A stretch of 64,000 nucleotides of DNA, from NCBI GenBank assembly GCA_024699855.1, contig JAMPIQ010000002.1, positions 5,394,001 through 5,458,000 on the forward strand. The letters are read 5' to 3'. The stretch is from Aphelenchoides besseyi (Eukaryota > Nematoda > Chromadorea > Rhabditida > Aphelenchoididae). Shown one piece after another: positions 25,017 through 36,989 of the stretch (position 1 is its first letter; every line of letters begins with the position of its first letter). The translations under genes and the position numbers were made by a program. Below the pieces are notes generated by a model. The model was not told the origin of the DNA. It saw only the letters and a list, made by a program, of their open reading frames with translations, and did not search any database.

Positions 25017-26941
25017 TCAAAAGGCATCTTTGATGTAATCAAAAGGACGAATGGCGAGGTCTACTGGCAATTCAAACGTGAATTTGTGTAGTCCCTCAAG
25101 TAGTGGTCGTATGTCTTCGCAGCCTGAAATCCATGTTGAAATGTGATTTCTGATTGGTTTTACCTGTCCGACAAACATAAGACCACGTGTTATAGCAACG
25201 AGCAACAACAAAGTCCGAACGAAAAATGATTCGAATCCACGCCGGTAATCGTTTTCGATTTAATGCTGCCGAAACAAAAGCCTTCCATTTTGAGTCATTC
25301 GAACGTCGTAAACGATCGTGAGTCGTGATGATGTTGTCAATAGTTGCCATTAAAATCTAAATGATATGTTGAAAGAGTGCTCGAATCCTTCAGCTAACTT
25401 GTTGCGAAGTTGCTTGTCGGCCATAAACAGAATCCAAATTGAACGTTTCGGTCAGCGATCCAACCACAGCATCACGTCGTTCTTCCGCTTTCTTGAATTC
25501 ATAATAAAACACGATTACGTCCCAAATGTGCGTAAGAACTCGACTTTCGCCAATCGATTCCTGTCTTTTAATCTGAGCATGTCGAGTTGAAAAACATCCC
25601 AATCCAAGGTATGCAATACTGGAAGCAGCAAACTGCGATTCAGTTTGTACTGTGTTTTTCATTCCGTGTTCAAGAAGAGCTTTCAAGCACGGCGAAAGAT
25701 CTTTTCTTACAGCTGACACAATCACCTCGTCGCTATGACCAGAAATATGCTACAAAAGGTATCAGTTAACGTGATGTCCATCATAAACATACTTCATTCA
25801 ACTCTTCCGGCTGCAATTCTTCTCTTTCGGCATCATGATCAATACTCAGTAGTTGTCGATGTTCCATCACTTGCATTAGCTTATCGACAGCAAGTTCTAA
25901 CTGGGCGCGTTGATCTCTGAAAATACTTGAACAAAGAACTGGCCTTTCAATTACCCATAGTGATTTCCAATTGGCGTTTTCTTGAGTTCGTTTCGTTCGA
26001 AGTGTCGGTGAGATTGTCCGCTAATGAAATTGAACAGTGAACGTTTTCGTTGAAGTGGCGCTCGTTTATAAGCCGATTCGATTGAGCGTTGAGTTGATCT
26101 TCCCACAAGGTTTGCGGCTTCGTCGATTTCGTGTGTCGTAGATTCTTGTTGAAGAAACGAAACAAAACGTTCCAAGTCGGTTATTTGGGTTTGAAGCTGA
26201 TCTACTAGTTCATCCTTTTGTTTAATTGGATTTAAAATCTAAATAGCTAATTTAGTGTTAAAAACTCGAGTAAAACGTTACCTCGTCCAATCCCTGATCC
26301 AAGTTCTGTTGTAGCTCTTCACCCGATAGTTTTTCCAATTCAATTTTCAAGCGAATTTTCTCCTGCAGTTTATCGAAAACCAGTTTCTGTCGTTCTTTCA
26401 GTTCGCACAACGGTATAACTCCATGGCCGTTCTCGTAGGCAAAACGTTCCAAGTCTTCGGTTTGTGTACGCAATTTCTGTATTAAGTCGAGCACTCTCGT
26501 GCGTTTTTCTCCAACATCGGCTGCAGAAATGTTATTCGATTGACGTAGTTGATTTGCTTCTTCACGAATTCCCGATATGTCTAAACAGCCTTCAGAAGCA
26601 AATTCGAGAAGCTCTTTCAGAAGTTCCTAAATGCATTGTAAGTCAAAGTACACTTTTGAAATTCGAAGTTACATCACGATTCTCCGTCGGTGCTGCACTA
26701 ATTTGTTGCAAACGAAATTGAATGTGCGCAAACTGAGTACTCAACGAGAGAACCGATTCGCTCAGTCGATTGTATTCATCTTCTAGTTCTTTGACTTTTT
26801 CCGAGTGACTAAATTCAAATCTTAGTCAAACTCTAATATTCGATGAACTCACTTTATTTGCGAGGATGAATCGTCCATCGACGACGAACACCAACGATCG
26901 ATATCCGCTCCGATTGCCGAGTCTTCTGAAGAAATGCTCAT
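25017..26941 (-). CDS. RUNDC1: RUN domain-containing protein 1 homologue
   Basis: Starts at ATG 26941 with an acidic leader (SISSEDSAIGADIDRW), followed by long coiled coil with Leu heptads (EKVKELEDEYNRLSES, then LKERQKLVFDKLQEKIRLK). The C-terminal RUN domain has LSPCLKALLEHGM, YLGLGCFSTR, WDVIVFYYEFKKA, SLTETFNLDSV, IDNIITTHDRLRRSNDSKWK, WSYVCRTG and PVDLAIRPFDYIKDAF. The last matches the human RUNDC1 C-terminus almost residue for residue. RUN domains bind small GTPases or motors; RUNDC1 itself is poorly characterised. The ATG lies two bases after TTAATTAG, an acceptor-like sequence. Several 40-50-nt introns are inferred. Confidence 0.88.
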
Positions 26942-27185
26942 TGCTAATTAACGGACATTAACAAACCATCAGAGTGAATAACCGCAATTGCAGAACTTGG
27001 AGATCGTTTCGGTAGACTTTCTCCAAACTTATCTAAAGAATCGTCCAATAGATCGTTAGTAGCAGTCATCATTGCGTACGATTAGAAGAGATCTATTGTT
27101 ATAAAATGTGCGTTTACGCGACCACGTTGGCAGTCGGAAAGCGAATGGTTGTGCTGAAAAAAGCGGACGAGAATACGAAGCCAAA

Positions 27186-27639
27186 ATGCCGTTGACGGCC
27201 CCCGCGCTCAGTTGGCCCCTGAGGCTCCGAAGACACTTTCTTTTTGGTCGGATGGCATCATCGTTTCTGCGAGTGTACGTCAGCAAACACAAATTGGCCT
27301 TTGCGCGAATATGTGAACCTACCAGAGAATCTCAGAAATGAATATGTGAATGCAAACGAGATTACGAGCTGGCAATTCACAAAGAAATGATCGTTATACT
27401 TCCTTGTGTTAACCGAGTGCGATTGGGTACCTTCGATCTGTTGCGTTGTTTCTGAACATTTTTGTGTGGGATGTCAAATTGAAAGTGACGAAGTTCACGA
27501 GCAATTTTTGACACGACATCCAGTGTTCTGTGCAGAATCATTGCGATTGGCATTTTGTTTACAACTGACGAGTCGTTTTGCAATTCCAGAGAATTTTGCT
27601 CGACCGTCGAGTTATTTCGATTCTGAAACTGAACACTAA
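27186..27639 (+). CDS. Possible small gene, in-frame TGA unresolved
   Basis: An ATG at 27186 opens MPLTAPALSWPLRLRRHFL, a mitochondrial-presequence-like start. A 37-nt intron (27247-27283) joins in phase to NTNWPLREYVNLPENLRNEY. That frame meets TGA at about 27350, yet continues open in the same frame to 27639 with a Cys-containing segment (CDWVPSICCVVSEHFC). Either a second intron removes the TGA, or the gene ends there and the rest is chance. No family recognised. Confidence 0.3.
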
Positions 27640-27682
27640 AAGTTCTTGTCGTACTTTTGTTTGTGATTTTCAGGTTTGAAAA

Positions 27683-28103
27683 ATGGCTAAGCATCATCCA
27701 GATCTCATTTTCTGTCGTAAACAACCGGGAATTGCAATTGGACGTTTGTGTGACAAATGTGAGATGTCAAAATGTACGAGAATCCTTGAACTTTGTGTTT
27801 AGGCGATGGCCGCTGTGTGATTTGCGATTCGTATGTTCGACCGGCGACTTTGGTCAGAGTATGTGACGAGTGTAATTACGGATCGTATCAGGTGCTTAGA
27901 ACGCGTTGTCTTCTTTAAACTCTTGTTTTTAGGGTCGTTGTGTTATTTGCGGTGGTCAGGGAGTCAGCGATGCGTACTATTGCAAGGAGTGTACATTAAT
28001 GGAAAAGGATCGTGATGGGTGTCCGAAGATTGTGAATCTCGGTTCTGCCAAGATGGACATGTTTTACGATAGAAAGAAATACGGCGGCACAAAACCGAAT
28101 TGA
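27683..28103 (+). CDS. PHF5A: PHF5A, SF3b subunit of U2 snRNP
   Basis: A zinc-finger knot protein of the SF3b complex, where it helps recognise the intron branch point; also tied to transcription. Three exons (27683-27758, 27803-27891, 27933-28103) join in phase to 111 aa, one residue from the human length. The sequence is nearly identical to other animals: [74 protein letters not shown]. All zinc-binding Cys pairs are kept. TTTTCAG lies nine bases before the ATG, an acceptor-like site. Confidence 0.97.
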
Positions 28104-28390
28104 CACCTTTGGCCCAATCTCTTATGTTATGGTCTTTTGTTTTTATTGTTTCATAAATTACTGTAATTTCGTTGGGCTCTTTGGATGTTTAGATCTCTGA
28201 ATTTATTCTTAGAATTCGTAAAAATAACACGAATGAGCTGTTCGATGTACAATAAGTTTCTAAGTAGCTCTTTTCAGTTCCAACGAGTGGAGAAGTGAAT
28301 GGGCGAATGGTTTTGGAGTTCATTGGTTATTCGTTTAAACGATATGTGTCGATATCCGCGCATTTGTTGCTTATTGTTCCATGCAACAAG

Positions 28391-31300
28391 TCAGAGAACT
28401 TCGTCGCCTTCCGGTTGGTTTTGTGACAAACGAGCGCAATATCGTTGTAGAAGTTCCAATTGTTTGCGCGTATTTTCATGAGATCTTTTTTCCTAGAACA
28501 CAAAGACTTGGATCGAGCGATCGTGTTCGTACTTACGGTTGATAATTGGGAACGCAAGAATTCTGCCTGTTTCTCCGTCTCTTTCTTTTCTTTGTATAAT
28601 CTTTGAAGATGCCAACGATATCGAGAGATCTCATCTTCGAATTGAATGGGAAGTTCAGCGTCAAATTTGAACTCTTCAATGGCTTGTATTATCTCACGCG
28701 TCTAAAATGAAAATACTGTATACGATTAGAAGTTTGCTCATTACGTCTGCATCACTATGTTGATGTGACAAAGAAGTAACAGGTTTGAAATTTGGACTTG
28801 TTGACGAGGTAGTTCTAAACGAAGCTGATAATTTTGATTGAAAGCAAATGACTTACGAGGTTTTCTTCAGTAATCGTTGTTGTTCTTGAACAGAAACAGC
28901 ATCCGGCGATCCGACCTGTTCTTTTCGTTGATCTTGAGCTTTGGCGGTGAAGTTGAAATGTCGTTCTTCGAATGAACCGGATGGACTGTTGTGTGGAGAT
29001 GTTGAAAGCTCTTTATTTCGAATCTTGAACATTTCATGGTACCTGAAAAACGAGTTACATTTACGTGTTAATGGCTTCCAACTAACGTTAAAGGCGCTTT
29101 TGCAAATGTTTCGGGTGTTAGGATTTGCACTTCCTGACCTTTAATTGCTGGACAATGCGGATCTTCACATCTGAAACTGAGAATAGAAAAACAGTTCTGT
29201 ACGATGGACACCGCACCCTCTTCTCGGATTTCCATCACTAGACGGCGCAATCATCATCAATCGTAGTTGCATTCTTTCGTCTAACAACGTTGTCAATTGA
29301 TCATGAGTTAGAGCAACAACCGCACATCCTTCGATCTAAAAGTTTTTGCTTCTAAGTCAACTTTATAAGTACTTTAACTACCTCAACAATCCGAGATCCT
29401 TGTCGTAATCCCGCTTTCTACAATGTTTTAGTTAGAAAGCGTGTTAATTTTAAAGTTATATGCTGTAGCACTTACCCATGCTGTTTGATACATTTCCACA
29501 TCGGTTATCACTCCTTCTTCTTGTACATGAAATCCAAGTGAATCAGTAGTTTTTGATCTTCTCAATAGAATTTCTTTTGCTTCCTCTCCGTTAGTCACAG
29601 CTTCCAATCGTTTCAAAAGAGCATTCAGCTCACGATCAGTGCCTTCAGTTGTGCAGCACCGCATCAGCAGCATTTCTCCATGATCGTAATACATTTTCAA
29701 TCTTTATAAATTATAATAAATCATTATACCCGCAATCCTTTACCCGACTTCTGTGTTTGCCCAACCAAGTACTGAGTGCGTCGGCGTTGCAAAAACCACT
29801 GTTCCCAATGGCATTTCCAAAAGTACGATGTTTTCCGCCGATACACCCAAAACACAACTAATACGTCGATTGAAGGAATGATCGTGAACATCTACCAGCC
29901 ATGAAAGAGCACCACGAACATTGGGTCCAAGTACTGGTTTTGGTTGTTGTCGTTCTTTTCCTCGTTTAACTGATCCACCCAAAAAACGACCTAAACTCAT
30001 GATTTACTCAATTGCCGCAATGATCATCGACTCACTTGCGATACGTGATGGTCCTTCGTTTGGATGAGACATAACATGATTCTCAGCCAAATCCTTCAAA
30101 GCTTCACGTCTCGTACGTGCTGCCATCGCAGCAAACTTCGTTGATCTATGAACCGCATTCTCTGCATTGATAACTAAAATTTCAATTATATGAAGACAAC
30201 TTTATGGTTATTCACTTTTCGTGAGCAAAAAGTCGTGAAATTCGGCACATTTTTGATAGGTAGCGCCACGCTGAAATGAATTAGTTAATGATTTAAACAA
30301 AATGAAAAACAACTCGAATCGGTGGTCCAAACGCGGGCACATCTTTGGCACGTGAAACTGCGACTCTAAACAATCGACTTTCTTATTGCGATTTCTTATC
30401 CAATTACCCATAAGAAACATTGTCGGTGCATGGACTGTTCACTCTTACGATAATGAAAACGTGTTGAAAATGCGAACGAACAGTGATCGGACTGAATGGA
30501 AGAGCACCAGGCTCTTGGAATATGACCTAAAATCAAGTCGAGTTTCTAGCTTTCCATTATGATCGTACCGTAACCATGTCATTTCCTATAATTAAAAATG
30601 AACTAAAATACTTTGTCGTGTTTTGACTCACCAATATGTCTTTTACGTGAAAGCTGAAGGGTTAAAACACGTTAAACTCAATTGTTTTCGCTGTAAAAAC
30701 CCACTTGTTGTCGATTGTTGGGGGTGAAAGGCAGCATTGTGGATACGTGGAACATGATTTCGTGTGAATGATATTCGGTATATATGGAATATTCACCTGA
30801 AATTGCAACTAATTTCAACAGCTCAACAGAAACTGACCCGTAGTGTCGCTCTTCGTGTCTAAACCGCCTTTGTAAGCGTCGAAACCGCGTAATCGAACAC
30901 GTTGACCAAGAAAGTCGAGAAATTCTTCCAGCGCAGGAGACGAGTGTTCTGGAAATTTGGCTAATTAGTGCCAATTAACGGTCTAATTACTTACCGTTGT
31001 TATACATTTGTTCTTCGGTTGATTGACCTGCACGACAATAAAGAACACCGACTTTGTATCGCGTGTAGATTGGCTGCTCGTCAATCTTCAACAACATGTC
31101 TTCAACTTTCTGGCCGGGTAATGCGGGGCGTAGACATCCGAAATGAACTTGTGGACAAACCAATTCGAGCAGCTCTCGCATCAGCGAACGGGAAGACTTG
31201 TCGGGTGCAACATCAGGTAAAGCTTCTTCAGGAACAGCGACACGCATAACCGACACCTGCAATTAACAGAATTGCATAGTTGTAAAAGACAGCACATCCA

Positions 31301-33016
31301 TACATCACTGATTCGAATAATTAAACGATAGAGCGTATTGGAAACAATTCCCGATCGTTCTTTTCGTTCGGAAGTTTCGCGTACCATCGAAATTGCCATC
31401 GGTCCCAACGTGTCATCGGTTCCGAAGTAATCGATATGCGCTAAAACAACTTGACGTACTTATGATTCGCATACAGCTTACAACGACTAGCAAAACAGTG
31501 TCTAAAGTAATAGCTGCCAATGTCTTGCGGTTCGATAACAGTTTTTGGTTGACGCGCAGCACACAACCGACCACCCAGATAAACATTGGAAACATCTTCC
31601 AGAATCCCCGCTTCAGCAGCTGTATGTTCTCGTTGCCAAGTTTCCAATGAATCACGATTCGTCGTTTCGTCTGGTGGTCTTGACATGGGATAAGCGTTCG
31701 AAACTGAAGGCCGAGAAAGACCGATTCGTCGAATTGGCTCAGTTCCCAACTCATTACGAAAAGCCGGACAAGAAGCTAACAACTCATTCGACTTTCCATC
31801 ACCCTCTTCACTTGGCGATTGAGCTTGTGAAGCGCCGGTTGGTCCTTCGAAACTTGTGCCCGCTGGACCTAAACCCAAACCCCATCCGGCAGCCAGTGAA
31901 TTGCAGTCCTGAAAGCAAGAATTCAATACCAATTACCGTACTATCCGAAAATGAAAAGCTTACATGATAAGCACATAGTTGACTGAAATTCAACATTTAC
32001 AAATGAATACTTCGACTTAAACCCACTTGTTGGAATCGTCTTTGGCAGAGGTCGCGTGCGTGTCTCCTCCGTCACCGCCGCTTGTCGCACTTGGCGAGGC
32101 AGAAGATTCGGGATTGGTAGCCGAACTGGAGGTTCCGGCACCAACTGCACTAGCCATATGATTGAGATGAAGTGACGATGCCGAACCGCTGAGCGGATCA
32201 ACGGATGACTGTGAGGTGCTCAACTTCTCTGAAACCCGAACGATTACAATAGATCGAAAGTTTGTTGAGTTGACTTCCAATTGTTCGATTAAAAGCAAAA
32301 CTGTCGGAACAATCAAAACCGATTGGGCGGGAAATCGCGCAGCGTTTGATCGGAATCGAAAAAAAGCAGTGGAGAATACTTCAACCCGCACGACCGTTGG
32401 AATTTCAATCCGACGTCCTCGCCGGCTGTTCGGTTTTCCGCCTCTTCTTTTTTTGCCAGCGGCTGATAGTGGGGACGGAAACAAGCGTGCGGTGTTTGCA
32501 AAGTTTTTGCCACCACCTCAACCTCTCCCTCAATTTTCGCGCTTTTCCAACGCATCGACCGGAAGAAAATCATTTCGAAGGTATTTTGATGGTCACAACA
32601 AAAATCCAGACCGCTCGACCTGTCGACTCGACGCCAAATCGTAATCATGTTTCTCGTGTCGCCTGTCCTCTAATCTCCGCTTCATTTGTTGGCAGTCTGC
32701 GGATTACGCGACAGTTTACTGGCTTCTTCTTTCCATTCTCGTTCAAAGTCCTGTTCGTGCTTTGACGATGGCAAGGTGCTCCACCAACAACCATCTATTA
32801 TACTGGCTACTTACCCGTGGAGACGGTAAGCATCTTTGACGCGCAACTCGGACTGCTCTTTCCCGCACCACCGAGTTGTGAACGAAGGTCCGTTGTTGTT
32901 CCCACAAATGAAGTTTTGGGTCTTTGGACGGCAATTCCGAGATGTTGAGATTGGGCAGTCGGTTGTCCGCTGCTCGATTGGACTGCGGATGCACGACGGC
33001 CGTTTGTTGCTCTCAT
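28391..33016 (-). CDS. SIPA1L: SIPA1L-type RapGAP with PDZ and C-terminal coiled coil
   Basis: Inactivates Rap GTPases at junctions, synapses or adhesion sites. Exon 1 (33016-32815, Ser/Gln-rich) joins in phase across a 585-nt intron to a Ser/Ala-rich exon. Next comes the SIPA1L N-terminal domain ([27 protein letters not shown]). The Rap-GAP catalytic domain has [41 protein letters not shown] and [20 protein letters not shown], the last holding the catalytic-Asn region. A PDZ domain follows ([37 protein letters not shown]). The C-terminus is coiled coil ([16 protein letters not shown]) ending at 28391. About twenty short introns are inferred; not every junction was checked. Confidence 0.9.
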
Positions 33017-34374
33017 CGAACGGAGCGGAATTCTTTGCACGCACGCATCCGGACGTTGTTCATGCGGACGAGGCCGCTCGTGAAAGATTCAAGACGGAAT
33101 CTCGATACGAACACACGGTACAGACCAATAAGGGAATCCAGATAGAAACTGAAAATCGTTTAGATTGATAAGGTGACGGCAAACGCGCGACTGAGATTGC
33201 GAATCTCGTCTAATGGCAAAACGATTCTCGTCGAAGCGCAATCGGACGACCGACACGTTTGGACAAAATGGGAACAGACGAAGAGGACGAGAGTAAATTG
33301 GCGTGTTGCTTGCTGATTGAAAAAGACGCCGAAAGAAGACGGCAAATGCGCACACTCTGCAGCTTCGGAGCCTAATTCTGGACAAGTTGGCCGTCAACAC
33401 GCGTTCTTTCGGCTTCTGCGCTCTCGTCGACCCAAAAAGCGGGACTGCGCTTCGTGGCTTACTCGTCGCGCGAACCGAAATATCTGTCGTTCTTCTATTT
33501 TTCCTTCTTTGGCCTCCGGCAGCGTGGAAATCTTACGCGAAGCACACCGGTTAATAACAAAGTCCATCGTCTACGAAAGCAGCTGAGAGGATAAACAAAA
33601 AAGGTGAATTCCAACATAATTGGCACCTTATTTCTCAACCATTTACCGTAGAAATGGTTACAAAAGCAAATTGCTCTTCGATGTTGTGGGCGTCTTTTCA
33701 ACAACCAAACGTCGAAAACCCGACGACAGAAACGGCGGATTATTTAGAACGACGAAAAGCGACGATGCGAAGACGGCGAATCGTAAGGCCGGGACTCTTT
33801 TCGTTTGGCCCTTGTTGGCAGAGTGCCGCACTGTTAGGCAAACGACCAAGTGAAATAGGTTCTATGCCCGTGGCCGAAACCCCCATTTGGAGGTCACTCA
33901 TCTCTCCATTCAGGTAGTTTTGACGAAAAGCGAACAGTCGTCTCGACACTGTTCAACTGTCAACCGGATGTCAAAATTCTAATTTCTCTTCCTCCGATGT
34001 GTCACAATGAAAAATGACTTCAAAAAGACAGAAGATGAAGTGGAAAAGAATGTCAAAAATTCTCTCATTCATCTCCAAGTCATTCGGCGAGTCGTCGAAA
34101 TTACGCAGAATATTCGATTGTTATTATAAAACATTCAAATTTTTATTTCTTGTTATCATGAGAGTTTGATTGATTAAAATTTGATGTCATGGAACCGAAC
34201 GGATCGAAATTGCCAACTTGCACGTCCCGACAAAACTACGGTAATTAGCCAAACAAGACATAAGGGACTATAGAGGAGAAACAAGTCAAGTGCATTCTGA
34301 TTCAAATAATTTATTAGCCTTTTAGCTAACAAAATAACCACAATTCACACAACACAGTTCTCGTCATAAAACGA
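33017..34374. other. Gene-poor stretch upstream of SIPA1L
   Basis: Between two minus-strand genes. A plus-strand ATG frame of 87 codons at 33654-33917 contains TTETADYLERRKATMRRRR, but I see no supporting exons or family, so I leave it unassigned. The likely SIPA1L promoter lies here. Confidence 0.4.
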
Positions 34375-35578
34375 TTAGAACATACGGAGAGCACAACCAA
34401 ACGTACGACCGATATTCGCGAAGTAATGACGTTGCAGTCCCTCTTGAGTGTTCGCGGCTTCACGTTGCGGTACATTAGTGGCTTTTAAAGTGAGATCGGT
34501 ACTGTCATTCTGCAAGAATCGAACACTGAGGAACGAACTCACAACAACAATCAGTTTACCTTATCAACCATTAAGAAGTCAAGATGAGCATAGTGATTGG
34601 CCGGATAGCTGCGAAGACGCCACTCCATTCCGATTTCCTCTTCTTTCTGAATAAAAGTAGTTTCAGTAATACATTCAATTCACTCACTAATTTCGTAAAA
34701 GATCCAGTAATCTGTCCGCCAAACAACGTGAATTTTCCGCCTTCTTTGGCCTCAACCTCTGCACTTCCACCACTCCAGGCTTTGACCAACTCAACGTCAG
34801 TCAGAATCTCGTAAAGACGACGTGGTGGAACCTTGAAGGACTCCGTGATTTCAAAGTTAGTCACTTCAACTTTCTCGGCCTTTTGATTGTCCGCACTTTT
34901 ATCGGTAACAACCTAAAATTTTTGTTCGAGAAAGATTGTAAATTCGTAGAACCTCATTTTGGAATGAACGTTTGTCGAAGATTGCCGTCTTGCCACCGGC
35001 TTTCTCCATGACTTGTGGTTTGCTTGTCGATAGAATGAGACCCTTACTGAACTCCTCTTTCAATTCACGAATGTAAACTCCGATTTGCTTTTGGACGAAC
35101 GCCTTTCCATCCGTGTTCAATATGTGATAGAGTTCATCCTTCTGTGGACCGAGGGTTTCAACTGTTACGTTCACCTAAAACCAACGAATTGTCGTCACAA
35201 AACTTAGTTCATACGTCGATCTCGTCAGCTTGATTCTCATCACTCAAGTTCGGAATTTCCAAGACCCCGCTGTAGACCAAATCGCTACCGCTGACATTAG
35301 CCGTGAACTTTATCAAAATTTCGAATTCATAGAGAAAAATCAATTTGGCTTTACGGTTGTTGGCCGTAGCATCGCCTTCTAACTTCTTGAACTCATTCAA
35401 CGTCACTTTGATCGATCCCTTCTCGACAGTTTGCCCAATCAAGAGCTCCTCGAAGCGACGTTTCGACCAGGGCGTAGCATTCTTTTCGACCCTAAACTTT
35501 CCATTCAACCTATTGTTAAACAAACTTGGCTTACCAGTGCCAATTGTTAACGTTTCGAGCGTCGCTTTGACCGGCCAT
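34375..35578 (-). CDS. AHSA1: Activator of Hsp90 ATPase 1
   Basis: Co-chaperone that stimulates Hsp90 ATPase in the cytosol. The start ATG at 35578 gives AGQSDARNVNNWHW, which joins across an intron to VEKNATPWSKRRFEELL, aligning with the conserved NVNNWHW...WS block of Aha1. Then come ANNRKAKLIFLYEF, LEIPNLSDENQADEIDV and FVQKQIGVYIRELKEEF. After a Lys-rich linker, the C-terminal START-like domain has FEITESFKVPPRRLYEIL, KAWSGGSAEVEAKEGGKF, GMEWRLRSYPANHYAHL and the end QRHYFANIGRTFGCALRMF. Both Aha1 domains are therefore present. The extreme N-terminal motif NxNNWHW that boosts Hsp90 turnover is kept as NVNNWHW. Confidence 0.93.
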
Positions 35579-36151
35579 CTTCTTAAAATCGACAATTCAA
35601 TTGAAATGTGCGGAAAACAAACGAGCACTTACTTCTGTTAAATACGCAGACGATGTGGGTCCAACAGAAAATTCAGGAAATTTCTAGAGCTAACGAACTG
35701 AAAGCCAAAAGAAAGTAAAAGAAAATTTCGCTGCGAAAGCTTCGTAAACGCTTCTTACCATACAACATCTTTCGAGATGATAGAACCACAAGCGTTAGTC
35801 GTTTTCTATATCTTTGGTTGAATAACAAGCGAAACAAGTGGATTTAGATGTCGCATGAGAATTCGACTTTTTTTGATCATAAGAATTTTCATTTACGTAA
35901 TTAAACTGTGTTAAATTTCAATCTTCTCAATCACTTATTCTTGCGTTAAACTTATGATTGTGTCAATTTAACACCAGAGATTAACTGCTTGCATTCTGCT
36001 TTGATGTTTCTCTTTTGATTGCCAACTGACGCGGCTGTTCGGTGGAAATAATGTCCGACCGAGTGGTCAGTTTCTTTGGTTTGTGAGCCATCTGGCAACC
36101 TTTGTTCTCAGTTATTCCAATCGGTTGTTTGATTGTAACTTCCTTGTTAGC
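35579..36151. other. Divergent intergenic region
   Basis: Lies between AHSA1 (minus) and the four-helix protein (plus), so it should hold both promoters. A possible spliced 5' UTR of AHSA1 is suggested by a GTAAGTG donor near 35630 on the minus strand. No further feature seen. Confidence 0.4.
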
Positions 36152-36932
36152 AATGAGTCCTGCTTCTCTTGAACCGGACGCCTTTGAAGACGATGCTCAA
36201 CTTCACTACAAATGCGGATTTCACGTTCAGGTACATTTCCAACAAATTGCTACGCAGAACTCGCCGTTTAGATGATCTATTATGTGTCTTCTGTGATTGC
36301 CGTGATTGTCGACTTGTTTCCCATCGTTCTCGGTCTTTTTGCGTTTATGTATCCCGAGTTGCATCGGAAGACCGCCGTCTATCCGCAATTCTTTCAGGTT
36401 GTTCTTCATTTTGTTGGCTTTAATTTCAGCCTTATTTTAGTACTATGATCGCACACACGCTCATCAGTATTACATCTTTTACAACGTTGTGACTTTCGTT
36501 TGGATTTTACTTTTCTTTCTTCACATTCTCGGGATTGGAGTCGCAATTTTTGGTGTTCGAGTATGTTTATTGGTCATCTCTATGTTACGAAAAGTTTGAT
36601 TGTGTTTAGTTGAAGAAACCAATGTTGATGCTACCGCAGTTAATGTTGTTGGTTATTCGAATTGGCTTACTCTTGTTCCTGTTTTGTTCACTTGTTTGCT
36701 TCAATGCGGTGGGTTCGGCTTTTGCTCCGTGGTCAACACTGTTGGCGTTTTTCTTGTTAGTTTTTGCTGGTTAGTTGAACAGCAGTTGACGGTTCTGATC
36801 GTTTTTTCAGTTGCCTATTTGATTCCGACGGTTTTGTGTTTTCGATTTGTGTTGGAGAAATACGAAATGATTCAACGTATTTTGGCCAGCGCTAAAACCG
36901 TTCATTTCAAAGATCGTAAACGAAAACGCTAA
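36152..36932 (+). CDS. Four-helix membrane protein, family not recognised
   Basis: Exons join in phase from ATG 36152 to TAA 36932. After an acidic start (SPASLEPDAFEDDAQ) and KCGFHVQ there are four hydrophobic segments: YVSSVIAVIVDLFPIVLGLF, FVWILLFFLHILGIGVAIFG, LLVIRIGLLLFLFCSLVCF and LLAFFLLVFAVAYLIPTVL. The tail is basic (KTVHFKDRKRKR). The layout recalls LAPTM4 or MARVEL-type proteins, but I see no diagnostic motif. The ATG comes two bases after CCTTGTTAG, an acceptor-like site. The next gene starts only 57 nt after the stop, which in nematodes suggests a shared operon. Confidence 0.65.
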
Positions 36933-36989
36933 ACGATTTTCATCGCGACATTTCAACTTCAGTTCACTTCTTTTTGAATTTAGTTCACT

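Noticed and set aside
31441..32201. Overlapping plus-strand frames as separate genes
   Set aside because: They are antisense shadows of SIPA1L exons, whose translation matches the family.
33317..33917. Plus-strand frames as genes in the gap between SIPA1L and AHSA1
   Set aside because: No exon partners or motifs; composition is locally Arg-rich, as expected from CGA-rich sequence read by chance.
35640..35700. Upstream exon encoding the longer Aha1 N-terminus
   Set aside because: The sequence before the intron does not continue the frame without a stop, and the ATG at 35578 directly precedes the conserved NVNNWHW.
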